Source of the DNA: Streptomyces sp. NRRL S-337 | GTDB lineage: Bacteria; Actinomycetota; Actinomycetes; Streptomycetales; Streptomycetaceae | Direction: 5' to 3' | NCBI RefSeq assembly: GCF_000720175.1 | Contig: NZ_JOIX01000091.1 | Span: forward strand, 1 to 29,430 | Length of the DNA: 29,430 nucleotides | In this document: piece after piece, positions 5,702 to 13,660 of the stretch | Numbering within the stretch: position 1 is the first letter of the stretch | Layout: every line of letters starts with the position of its first letter | The notes under the pieces: model-generated | Told to the model about the DNA's origin: nothing | Databases searched by the model: none | The model's input: the letters and a program-made list of their open reading frames with translations, nothing else | Translations under genes and position numbers: made by a program

Positions 5702-8089
5702 TCACTGTGTGCCGGTGAGGTGCTCCGGGCGCACCGGCGTCTTGTTGAGCTCCAGCCCGGTCGCGTTCCGGATCGCCGCGAGGACGGCCGGGGTGGACGA
5801 CAGGGTCGGGGCCTCGCCGATGCCGCGCAGGCCGTAGGGGGCGTGCTCGTCGGCGAGTTCGAGCACATCGACCGGGATGGTCGGGGTGTCGAGGATGGTG
5901 GGGATCAGGTAGTCCGTGAAGGAGGGGTTGCGTACCTTCGCGGTCTTGGGGTCGACGATGATCTCCTCCATGACCGCCACGCCCAGGCCCTGGGTGGTGC
6001 CACCCTGGATCTGGCCGACGACGGACAGCGGGTTGAGCGCCTTGCCGACGTCCTGGGCGACGGCCAGCTCGATGACCTTGACCAGGCCGAGTTCGGTGTC
6101 CACCTCGACGACCGCGCGGTGCGCGGCGAAGGAGTACTGGACGTGGCCGTTGCCCTGGCCGGTGTGCAGGTCGAAGGCCTCGGTGGGCCGGTGGCGCCAC
6201 TCCAGCTCCAGCTCGACGGCCTCGTCCTCCAGGACGTCGACGATGTTGGCGAGGACCTCGCCGCCGTCGGTGATGACCTTGCCGTCCTCCAGGAGGAGTT
6301 CGGCGGTGGCCCACGCCGGGTGGTACGAGCCGAACTTGCGGCGCCCGATCTCCAGGACCTTCTCGCGCACGGCCTCGCAGGAGTTCTTCACCGCGCCGCC
6401 GGTGACGTAGGTCTGGCGGGAGGCCGAGGTGGAGCCGGCCGAGCCGACCTGGGTGTCGGCGGGGTGGATGGTGACCTGCTGCACGCCGAGCTCGGTGCGG
6501 GCGATCTGGGCGTGGACGGTGACACCGCCCTGGCCGACCTCCGCCATCGCGGTGTGCACGGTCGCGACCGGCTCGCCGTTGATGACCTCCATGCGCACCT
6601 TGGCGGTGGAGTAGTCGTCGAAGCCCTCGGAGAAGCCGACGTTCTTGATGCCGACCGCGTAGCCGATGCCGCGTACGACGCCCTCGCCGTGTGTGGTGTT
6701 GGACAGTCCGCCGGGCAGCTGACGCACGTCGGCGCCCTCGCTGGACTCCCACTGGCGCTCCGGCGGCAACGGCATCGCCTTGACGCGGCGCAGCAGTTCG
6801 GCGACCGGCGCCGGGGAGTCGACCGGCTGCCCGGTCGGCATGATGGTCCCCTGCTCCATGGCGTTGAGCTGGCGGAACTCGACCCGGTCCAGGCCCAGCT
6901 TGTCGGCCAGCTTGTCCATCTGCGCCTCGTACGCGAAGCACGCCTGGACCGCGCCGAAGCCGCGCATGGCGCCGCAGGGCGGGTTGTTGGTGTAGAGCGC
7001 GATCGCCTCGATGTCGACGTCGTCGATGACGTACGGGCCGACCGACAGGGACGAGGCGTTGCCGACGACCGCCGGGGAGGCCGACGCGTAGGCGCCGCCG
7101 TCCAGGACGATCTTGCACTTCATGTGCGTGAGCTTGCCGTCCTTGGTGGCGCCGTGCTCGTAGTAGAGCTTGGCGGGGTGCCGGTGGACGTGCCCGAAGA
7201 AGGACTCGAACCGGTTGTAGACGATCTTGACGGGCTTGCCGGTGCGCAGGGCGAGCAGGCACGCGTGGATCTGCATCGAGATGTCCTCGCGGCCGCCGAA
7301 GGCCCCGCCGACGCCGGAGAGCGTCATCCGGACCTTCTCCTCGGGCAGGCCGAGGACGGGGGCGATCTGCTTGAGGTCCGAGTGCAGCCACTGGGTGGCG
7401 ACGTAGAGGTCGACGCCGCCGTCCTCGGCGGGTACGGCCAGGCCGGACTCCGGGCCGAGGAACGCCTGGTCCTGCATGCCGAAGGTGTACTCGCCCTTGA
7501 CGATGACGTCGGCGCGCCGGGCGGCCGCGTCCGCGTCGCCGCGGATGATGGGCTGGCGGTGCACGATGTTGGGGTGCGGGACGTGCCCGATGTGGTGGTC
7601 GTCGCGGTTCTCGTGGACCAGGACCGCGTCGGGGGCGACCGCCGAGGCCTCGTCGGTGATCAGCGGCAGCTCGACGTAGTCGATCTTGATCTTGGCGGCC
7701 GCGCGCCGGGCGGTCTCCGGGTGGTCGGCGGCGACCAGCGCCACCGGCTCGCCGTGGTGGCGGACCTTCTTGTGCGCGAGGACCGGGGTGTCCTGGATCT
7801 CCAGGCCGTAGTTCTTCACCTCGCTGGGCAGGTCGTCGTACGTGAGCACGGCGTAGACGCCCGGCATGGCCACGGCTTCGGAGATGTCGATCGACTTGAT
7901 CTCGGCGTGCGCCACGGTGGAGCGCAGCGTCTGGCCCCACAGCATGTCCTCGTGCCACATGTCGGACGAGTAGGCGAACTCGCCGGTGACCTTGAGGGTG
8001 CCGTCCGGCCGCAGCGTGGACTCGCCGATGCCGGCCTTGGTCTTGCCGCCCTGGGTGAGGTTGGTGGGGGTGCGGGTGACACCAGCCAT
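5702..8089 (-). CDS. Xanthine dehydrogenase, molybdopterin-binding subunit
   Basis: This 795-residue protein is the large catalytic subunit of a three-part xanthine dehydrogenase, oxidising hypoxanthine and xanthine to urate at a Mo centre. The aldehyde-oxidase/xanthine-dehydrogenase a/b hammerhead domain is near residues 30-145. The Mo-pterin domain has GGAFGGRED (261-269), CGAMRGFGAVQ (372-382) and a C-terminal RGIGEAP with the probable catalytic base Glu759. Length is typical. I start at the ATG at 8089, giving a 5-bp gap after the 2Fe-2S gene; the longer upstream frame only shadows that gene. It is last in the FAD, 2Fe-2S, Mo operon and corresponds to Bacillus PucD. Confidence 0.95.
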   Translation of the reverse strand: MAGVTRTPTNLTQGGKTKAGIGESTLRPDGTLKVTGEFAYSSDMWHEDMLWGQTLRSTVAHAEIKSIDISEAVAMPGVYAVLTYDDLPSEVKNYGLEIQDTPVLAHKKVRHHGEPVALVAADHPETARRAAAKIKIDYVELPLITDEASAVAPDAVLVHENRDDHHIGHVPHPNIVHRQPIIRGDADAAARRADVIVKGEYTFGMQDQAFLGPESGLAVPAEDGGVDLYVATQWLHSDLKQIAPVLGLPEEKVRMTLSGVGGAFGGREDISMQIHACLLALRTGKPVKIVYNRFESFFGHVHRHPAKLYYEHGATKDGKLTHMKCKIVLDGGAYASASPAVVGNASSLSVGPYVIDDVDIEAIALYTNNPPCGAMRGFGAVQACFAYEAQMDKLADKLGLDRVEFRQLNAMEQGTIMPTGQPVDSPAPVAELLRRVKAMPLPPERQWESSEGADVRQLPGGLSNTTHGEGVVRGIGYAVGIKNVGFSEGFDDYSTAKVRMEVINGEPVATVHTAMAEVGQGGVTVHAQIARTELGVQQVTIHPADTQVGSAGSTSASRQTYVTGGAVKNSCEAVREKVLEIGRRKFGSYHPAWATAELLLEDGKVITDGGEVLANIVDVLEDEAVELELEWRHRPTEAFDLHTGQGNGHVQYSFAAHRAVVEVDTELGLVKVIELAVAQDVGKALNPLSVVGQIQGGTTQGLGVAVMEEIIVDPKTAKVRNPSFTDYLIPTILDTPTIPVDVLELADEHAPYGLRGIGEAPTLSSTPAVLAAIRNATGLELNKTPVRPEHLTGTQ

Positions 8090-8094
8090 GATGA

Positions 8095-8688
8095 TCAGGC
8101 CCCCTGTCCGGCGGTCTGGTTCTCGCCGCGGGCGGCCGCCAGCCGGACCGCGTCGAGGATCTTCTCGTAGCCCGTGCAGCGGCACAGGTTGCCCGACAGC
8201 GCCTCGCGGATGTCGGCGTCCGACGGGGAGTCGTTGCGCTCCAGCAGTTCGTCGGCGGCGACCAGCAGGCCCGGGGTGCAGAAACCGCACTGGACCGCGC
8301 CGGCGTCGATGAACGCCTGCTGGATCGGGGAGAGTTCGGTGCTCTCGCCCGGCTTCGCCTGCCACTGCTTGGCGGCGTCGATGCTGGTGCCGGAGCTGCC
8401 GCAGGCGCCGCTCGCGCAGCCGCCGTGCTCGGCCCGCTGCTTGGCGTAGTCGGCCAGGCCCTCGACGGTCACCACGTCGCGGCCCTCGACCTGGCCGGCG
8501 GCGACCAGGCAGGAGCACACCGGCACACCGTCCAGGCGGACCGTACAAGAGCCGCATTCGCCCTGTTCACAGGCGTTCTTGGAGCCCGGGAGGCCCATCC
8601 GCTCGCGGAGGACGTACAGCAGGCTCTCGCCTTCCCAGACGTCGTCGGCCTCCTGCTGGCGGCCGTTGACGGTGAATGTCACGCGCAC
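8095..8688 (-). CDS. Xanthine dehydrogenase, 2Fe-2S subunit
   Basis: This 197-residue iron-sulfur subunit passes electrons from the Mo centre to FAD. The plant-ferredoxin-like cluster uses C40, C45, C48 and C60 (CEQGECGSC, then C after 11 residues). The second, helical cluster uses C134, C137, C169 and C171 (CGFCTPG and NLCRCTG). Between the two domains (about 82-118) is an insertion with CASGACGSSG (extra C91 and C96), making the protein longer than the usual 155-175 residues. The start is a GTG at 8688 that overlaps the end of the FAD-subunit gene by 10 bp, with gagagg as ribosome site, indicating translational coupling. Confidence 0.95.
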   Translation of the reverse strand: MRVTFTVNGRQQEADDVWEGESLLYVLRERMGLPGSKNACEQGECGSCTVRLDGVPVCSCLVAAGQVEGRDVVTVEGLADYAKQRAEHGGCASGACGSSGTSIDAAKQWQAKPGESTELSPIQQAFIDAGAVQCGFCTPGLLVAADELLERNDSPSDADIREALSGNLCRCTGYEKILDAVRLAAARGENQTAGQGA

Positions 8689-9566
8689 TGTGCGCTCCTC
8701 TCATTGCCGCGGTAGGACTCCCAGGTCCAGCCGAGGGTGCGGCGCGCCATGATGCCGACCGCGTGCCGGCGGTACTTGGCGCTGCCGCGCACGTCGTCGA
8801 TCGGGTTGCAGGCACCGGAGGCGAGCTGCGCGAACTGCTTGGCCACGGACGGCGGGATGGGGTTGCCGGACTCCCAGAAGCCGCCCTCCTCCAGCGCCGC
8901 GGCGAGGAAGTCCTCGGCCTCGCGGGCCCGTACGGGGGTGGGTGCGGCGGAGCCGATGCCGGTGCGGACCGTGCGGGTCTCGGGGTGCAGCGCGATGCCG
9001 AAGGCGCACACCGCGATGACCATGGCGTTGCGGGTGCCGACCTTGGAGAACTGCTGCGGGCCGTCGGCCTTGGGCAGATGCACCGAACGGATCAGCTCGT
9101 CGGGGGCCAGGGCGTTGCGCTTGACGCCGACGTAGAACTCGTCGATCGGGATCATGCGGCGGCCGCGGACGGACTCGGCCTCGACCTCGCAGCCGGAGGC
9201 GAGCAGCGCGGGGTGGGCGTCACCGGCCGGGGAGGCGGTGCCGAGGTTGCCGCCGACGCCGCCGCGGTTGCGGATCTGCGGGGAGGCGACGGTGTGGGAG
9301 GCGAGCGCGAGACCAGGGAGTTCGGTCCGCAGGTTCTCCATGATCTTGGTGTAAGGAACGGAGGCGCCGAGGCGCACGGTCTTCTCTCCGACCTCCCACT
9401 CGCTCAGCTCACCGATGCGGTTCAGGTCGAGCAGGTACTCGGGGCGGCGGTGGTCGAAGTTGATCTCGACCATCACGTCCGTGCCGCCCGCGATGGGCAC
9501 AGCGGTGGGGTGCTCGGCCTTAGCGGCGAGCGCCTCCTCCCAGCTGGCGGGGCGAAGGAAGTCCAT
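8679..9566 (-). CDS. Xanthine dehydrogenase, FAD-binding subunit
   Basis: This 295-residue protein is the flavin subunit of xanthine dehydrogenase, handing electrons from the 2Fe-2S clusters to NAD or another acceptor. The two FAD pyrophosphate-binding motifs of the family are clear: PIAGGTD (24-30) and RNRGGVGGNLGTASPAGD (99-116). A C-terminal CO-dehydrogenase-flavoprotein domain follows (about 170-280). The start is the ATG at 9566, with agagg upstream. It is the first gene of the operon and faces the PucR-type regulator across a 265-bp divergent region. Confidence 0.94.
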   Translation of the reverse strand: MDFLRPASWEEALAAKAEHPTAVPIAGGTDVMVEINFDHRRPEYLLDLNRIGELSEWEVGEKTVRLGASVPYTKIMENLRTELPGLALASHTVASPQIRNRGGVGGNLGTASPAGDAHPALLASGCEVEAESVRGRRMIPIDEFYVGVKRNALAPDELIRSVHLPKADGPQQFSKVGTRNAMVIAVCAFGIALHPETRTVRTGIGSAAPTPVRAREAEDFLAAALEEGGFWESGNPIPPSVAKQFAQLASGACNPIDDVRGSAKYRRHAVGIMARRTLGWTWESYRGNERSAQCA

Positions 9567-9831
9567 GGGTGGCCTCTTCTACGAAAAGATGGGGTCGTTC
9601 GCTGCTCATGGTGAGGAGCCGGGGCCCTCGTCGCCATCGAGCCGTTCATGTCTTGTTAACGCGGTTGGAGTCAGTGAACGCGCCCAGGACCCGCCCGGTG
9701 CAGTCACCGAAACCATGAAGCGGTTGGCTGGCCAAGCCACCTGTCTTGTAGATTCGAACGAAAGACGAGGCTCTGAAACCTCGCGGCATTCCACCGGCAA
9801 CACCAGACAGCAAAGAACGGCGGGCGAGGTC
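9567..9831. promoter_or_regulatory. Divergent control region between xdh operon and pucR-type gene
   Basis: This 265-bp gap holds both promoters. For the regulator, TTGGCT (9724-9729) and TAGATT (9749-9754) form a plausible promoter with a long 19-bp spacer. The octamer TGTCTTGT occurs twice in the same orientation (9649-9656 and 9742-9749), the second next to that -10. GTCTT...AAGAC also forms an inverted pair around 9743-9765. These are candidate sites for PucR; they do not clearly match the Bacillus PucR box. Confidence 0.45.
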
Positions 9832-11493
9832 ATGCGGCTCCGCGCACTCCTGGACACCCAAACCCTGGGCCTTCGGCTGCTCGGCGGCGAGGACGAGCTG
9901 GACCGCACTGTACGCGGCGTGATGACCACGGACCTGCGCGATCCCAGCCGCTACCTCTCCGGCGGCGAGCTGGTGCTGACCGGTCTGGCCTGGCGCCGTG
10001 ACCCGGAGGACTCCGAACGGTTCGTAAGGATCCTGGCCTCGGCCGGGGTCGCCGGGCTCGGCGCGGGCGAGGCCGAGCTGGGCGCGATCCCCGACGATCT
10101 CGTCCAGGCCTGCGCCCGGCACCGCCTGCCGCTGTTCTCGGTGGACGAGACGGTCTCGTTCGCGTCCATCACCGAGCACGTGGTGCGGCAGGTCTCCAGC
10201 GAGCGGGCCGGCGACCTGGCCGCCGTGGTGGACCGCCACCGCCGGCTGATGACGTCGGGCCCCACGGGCGGCGGTCCGGAGGTCGTCCTGGACCTGCTCG
10301 GCTCGGACCTGGACCTGCGGGCCTGGGTGCTCTCCCCTACGGGCCGGCAGATCGCCGGGTCGTCGCTGGCGGGCTCCGGGCCCGAGCTGCCCGCCGACCT
10401 GGCCGCCCGGCTCGCCGGTGAGCATCTGGCGGCCGCCCGCAGCGGCCGGCGCGGCCCGCACCGGATCGCCCTGGGGGGAGCCACGTACTCGCTGTTCCCG
10501 ATCCGCCACGAGAGCCGTGACCTGCGGCAGACGCTGCTGAGCGACTGGCTGCTGGCCGTCGAGGCGGACGCCGGTGACTGGTCCGAGGAACGGCTCGACC
10601 TGCTGCACGGCGTCACCCAGCTGATCGCCGTCGAACGGGACCGGCGCGACGCCGCCCGTACGGTCCGCCGGCGGCTCGCACAGGAGGTGCTGGAGCTCGT
10701 CCAGACCGGTGCGCCGCCCGCCGAGATCGCGGCCCGGCTGCGGGTCGCGGCGCCGGTGCTGCTGCCCGGCCTGGGCACCGCCCCGCACTGGCAGATCGTG
10801 GTGGCCAGGGTCGAGTGGGAGGGCGGTGACCTGCCCGGCGGCCCGGTGGCGCAGTCCCTCCTGGAGGAGGTGCTGGTGGACCCGGGTACCTTCGGGCCGG
10901 AGCCCTCCGACCGGATCGCGGTGGCGCACACCGGCGACGAGGCGGTGGCGCTGGTGCCGCTGCCGGTCCCGGACGAGCCCGAGGACGGCTCGGCGGACGG
11001 GCTGCACGCCGGTGCGCTGCTCTCCGTCGTCCAGGAGCCGCTGGGCCGCGGGCTGGACGGCGACGGGCGGCTGACGGTCGGGGTGAGCGCCTCGGTCCAC
11101 TCCGCGGAGGGGCTGCGCGGCGCTCTGGAGGAGGCCCGGCACGCCCGCCGGGTCGCCGCGGCCCGCCCGGGCCGGGTCTGCGCCGCCGGCCATGAGGAGC
11201 TGGCCTCGCACGTCCTGCTGCTCCCGTTCGTCCCGGACGACGTCCGCCGCGCCTTCACCGCCCGCCTCCTGGACCCGCTCCGCGACTACGACCGCCGGCA
11301 CCGCGCCGAGCTGATCCCGACCCTGGAGGCCTTCCTGGACTGCGACGGCTCCTGGACCCGCTGCGCCACCCGCCTGCACCTGCATGTCAACACGCTCCGC
11401 TACCGGGTCGGCAGGATCGAGCAGCTCACCGGCCGCGACCTGTCCCGCCTGGAGGACAAGCTGGACTTCTTCCTGGCGCTGCGGATGAGCTGA
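9832..11493 (+). CDS. PucR family transcriptional regulator
   Basis: This 553-residue protein has the three-part PucR layout: an N-terminal purine-catabolism regulatory domain (about 1-125, starting MRLRALLDTQTLGLRLLGG), a central GGDEF-like sensor region, and a C-terminal helix-turn-helix (about 488-553) with the family signature LHVNTLRYRVGRIEQLTGRDL. Bacillus PucR controls purine degradation genes; divergence from the xanthine dehydrogenase operon implies the same role here. The ATG at 9832, with gggcgagg upstream, is chosen over longer in-frame extensions to 9415 because the family domain begins there and the upstream part overlaps the FAD-subunit gene. Confidence 0.93.
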   Translation: MRLRALLDTQTLGLRLLGGEDELDRTVRGVMTTDLRDPSRYLSGGELVLTGLAWRRDPEDSERFVRILASAGVAGLGAGEAELGAIPDDLVQACARHRLPLFSVDETVSFASITEHVVRQVSSERAGDLAAVVDRHRRLMTSGPTGGGPEVVLDLLGSDLDLRAWVLSPTGRQIAGSSLAGSGPELPADLAARLAGEHLAAARSGRRGPHRIALGGATYSLFPIRHESRDLRQTLLSDWLLAVEADAGDWSEERLDLLHGVTQLIAVERDRRDAARTVRRRLAQEVLELVQTGAPPAEIAARLRVAAPVLLPGLGTAPHWQIVVARVEWEGGDLPGGPVAQSLLEEVLVDPGTFGPEPSDRIAVAHTGDEAVALVPLPVPDEPEDGSADGLHAGALLSVVQEPLGRGLDGDGRLTVGVSASVHSAEGLRGALEEARHARRVAAARPGRVCAAGHEELASHVLLLPFVPDDVRRAFTARLLDPLRDYDRRHRAELIPTLEAFLDCDGSWTRCATRLHLHVNTLRYRVGRIEQLTGRDLSRLEDKLDFFLALRMS

Positions 11494-11505
11494 GGGGCGG
11501 CCTCC

Positions 11506-11527
11506 GGACGGGCCGGCCGGCCCGTCC
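11506..11527 (+). terminator. 22-bp perfect palindrome after pucR-type gene
   Basis: GGACGGGCCGG is followed directly by its reverse complement CCGGCCCGTCC, starting 12 bp after the regulator's stop codon. It is a probable factor-assisted or intrinsic terminator without T-run. Confidence 0.65.
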
Positions 11528-11786
11528 CGGTCACGGGCGCCCCCGCTCGGATCCGTAGGCCCGCGGCTGCACCGGCCGGCCGCGGGCGCCGCACCGGTGC
11601 CGCCCGCTGCACCGTGCCGCCGTCCGCCGTCCGCCGACCACCCCGAATCGGCCATTCGGGGTCATCCGATCGGGCGGCTTCCCGCCAACTCCGTACGGTG
11701 CCCGACCACCCGCCCGGCCGCGCGCCCGCCCGGTGACGGCCCCGGTCCGCGCCGCCCGGCCCCTCACGACCGGCCACGGCGCGATT
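11528..11786. other. GC-rich spacer without recognisable gene
   Basis: Only low-complexity Pro/Arg-rich open frames occur here, and none has a ribosome site or known domain. A gccgtccgcc repeat and an imperfect cggccattcggggtcatccgat segment are visible. I see no RNA gene. Confidence 0.4.
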
Positions 11787-11800
11787 GTGAATTCATTCAC
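11787..11800. promoter_or_regulatory. AT-rich palindrome upstream of TPR-like gene
   Basis: GTGAAT-tc-ATTCAC is a perfect inverted repeat with 6-base arms, standing out in a very GC-rich stretch 89 bp before the proposed GTG start of the next gene. It looks like a dimeric regulator's operator; the binding protein is unknown. Confidence 0.45.
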
Positions 11801-11888
11801 CCACCCCCTTGGCCGCGCCACGGAATCCGTGCTGAGATTCGCCCAGGCTTCCTGTTTCCAGCTCAATGGCGCGCTCGGGGAGGGCAAT

Positions 11889-12758
11889 GTGGCGGATACC
11901 GCCATGTCAGGATCCGCGGATGCCGCGGATTCCGTCAGCACCGCCGAGCCGGTATCGCTCGCGGTACCGGCACCGGCACCCGCACCGGAAGTACCGGCAG
12001 CCAGAACGGTCGAGGGGGATGACCCCCTCGACCGTGCCGTTTGGCGGCTGCGCTCCCGTGGCTGCTGGGACGACGCGGCCGCCCTCCTGGAACCACACGC
12101 CGTCCGGCACGCCCCGGCCGCCCTGCGGCGCGCCGCGCTCCTGGTGGAGCGCTGCATGTTCACCACCACCGGCTGGGCCGAGGCGGAGGACGCGCTGCGC
12201 GCCGCCGAGGCGCTGGCCGGCAACGACGACGAACGCGGCGGCGCGGCCTGCGAACGCGGTCATCTCGCCTACGCGGCAACGGTGTTGGGCGTACGGGACC
12301 GGGCCGACGAGGCGCGTTCGGCGCTCGGCCGGGCGGCCGCGCTGCTCGCCCCCACCGCGGCCGGCCGCCCGCTGCTGGACTTCCGGCGCGGGCTGATGGC
12401 CGAGCACGTCGCGGACAGCCCGGACTCGGCCCGCGCCGCGTACCGCCGCGCCCACGCCGGCGCCACCGCCCAGGGCGACAGCCTGCTGCTGTCCTTCACC
12501 TGGCGCCATCTGGCCGGACTCGCCCTGCGGGACGGGGAGTTGGCGGAGGCCCGGCACGGGTTCGCCGAGTCGCTGCGGATCCGCGAGGAACTGGGCTTCC
12601 TCGTGGGCACGGCCCCGGCGCTCGCGGCACTGGCCGACGCCGCCCCGGAGGACGACGCGGACCGCCTCCGCGCCGAGGCCGCCCGCCTCTTCCGCCTCAT
12701 GGGCGGCGTCCCCACCTGGCTCGCCGACCACCTTTCGACGGCCAGGGCGGCGACGTAA
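11889..12758 (+). CDS. Tetratricopeptide-like hypothetical protein
   Basis: This 289-residue protein has no catalytic motif that I recognise. After a Ser/Ala-rich N-terminus with a PAPAPAPE linker, it is a run of Ala-rich helical pairs from about residue 45. Segments such as AEAEDALRAAEALAG, ADEARSALGRAAALL, DSARAAYRRAHAGATAQGD and AEARHGFAESLRIREELG have TPR-type spacing, like scaffold or sensor halves of streptomycete regulators. I place the start at GTG 11889 because cggggaggg lies just upstream; the frame is open to 11733, and ATG 11904 is another option. A perfect 13-bp hairpin lies within the coding region. Confidence 0.65.
   Translation: MADTAMSGSADAADSVSTAEPVSLAVPAPAPAPEVPAARTVEGDDPLDRAVWRLRSRGCWDDAAALLEPHAVRHAPAALRRAALLVERCMFTTTGWAEAEDALRAAEALAGNDDERGGAACERGHLAYAATVLGVRDRADEARSALGRAAALLAPTAAGRPLLDFRRGLMAEHVADSPDSARAAYRRAHAGATAQGDSLLLSFTWRHLAGLALRDGELAEARHGFAESLRIREELGFLVGTAPALAALADAAPEDDADRLRAEAARLFRLMGGVPTWLADHLSTARAAT
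12006..12035. other. Perfect 13-bp hairpin inside coding region
   Basis: ACGGTCGAGGGGG (12006-12018) pairs with CCCCCTCGACCGT (12023-12035) over an ATGA loop, around codons 40-49 of the TPR-like gene. It could impede transcription or translation. Confidence 0.7.
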
Positions 12759-12993
12759 CCCGGACGGCCACGGCCCGGAACGGAACGGCCGGGATCCTTC
12801 ACGGGGATCGCCACCGGGGTCGCCGCCCACCGGGATCGCCCGCCACGAAACCAACGGTGCCGACACGCCAACCCGCAAACTCCCGAACACCGCTCCCCCG
12901 TTGGCGACGCTCAACCCTGGTACACCGCTTCCCTGTTGGCCACGTCCGGCACGGCGCTCCATAGAGGGCGGCCGGAAAACCGCACCACTTCAC

Positions 12994-13022
12994 CCGCCCA
13001 CCCCCCGAAGGGGGGTGGGCGG
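12994..13022 (+). terminator. Perfect 13-bp GC hairpin
   Basis: CCGCCCACCCCCC (12994-13006) pairs with 13010-13022 over a GAA loop. It is the first strong hairpin downstream of the TPR-like gene (236 bp after its stop). An A-rich stretch (ggggaaaaacaaaag) follows on the plus strand, so as an intrinsic terminator with U-tail it would work poorly in either direction. Confidence 0.5.
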
Positions 13023-13601
13023 CGGGGAAAAACAAAAGAAGGTGCGGGTGGGCGGCGGGTAGGGGGTGGGCGAAGGGTGGGGCAGCCAGCCGCACCGCGC
13101 ACCCACGCACACCGGCCCGCCCACGCGGGAGGCCCCCGCCCTCACGGGTCAGCTCCCTCTCGGGTGAGCACCGCCCCCGCGGGAGGCCCCGCCCTCACGG
13201 GGCCACGCTTCCGCAGGAGCACCCACCGACGCGGCACCGCCCCACCGACGCGCCATCACCCCACCGCCGCGCGCGGCAGTATCCCACCGCCGACGCCGCC
13301 CTGCCCCCCGCCGCGGCCCCGACCGCCGCCGCGACCCCGACCCACCCCCTCCCGCCCAGGACATGTCAAGGCATCGTCATCGGCCATGCCGAGGTTCGCC
13401 GCGATTGGCCGGGACGGGTCTGTCCTGAGTGCGGATCGGCCGGGGCGCGACGGTCGGCGGGTAGGGGCCCGGGGCGGCGCGGGGGGCGAACCGGGAGGTG
13501 GGCGACGCGCACCGGTCGGGCGGGCGGCGGGGATGCGACCTGCCCCGCCTGCCCCGAGAATGGCCTCAAGTCGCACTGTGAGCGGGCGACGCGGCCTGGA
13601 T

Positions 13602-13618
13602 GCTGGTCCGGGACCAGC
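13602..13618. promoter_or_regulatory. Palindrome upstream of methyltransferase gene
   Basis: GCTGGTCC-g-GGACCAGC has perfect 8-base arms and lies 42 bp before the GTG start. It may be an operator or a leader hairpin. Confidence 0.35.
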
Positions 13619-13660
13619 TGGGGCCCCTCCCCATCGACAGAGCCCACCAGGAGGCCATCT

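Larger units (their letters stand above)
12759..13660. other. 900-bp GC-rich spacer without credible gene
   Basis: Open frames are long here only because of GC content; their products are Pro/Arg/Gly strings without domain or ribosome site. Real structure consists of the hairpin at 12994-13022, a 25-bp direct repeat (cgcgggaggcccc-gccctcacggg) at 13124-13148 and 13178-13201, and the palindrome at 13602-13618. The promoter of the methyltransferase gene must lie near its 3' end. Confidence 0.5.

Noticed and set aside
5495..8170. 891-codon plus-strand open frame
   Set aside because: It is the antisense shadow of the molybdenum subunit of xanthine dehydrogenase, rich in Asp/Gly/Val/Leu without any domain.
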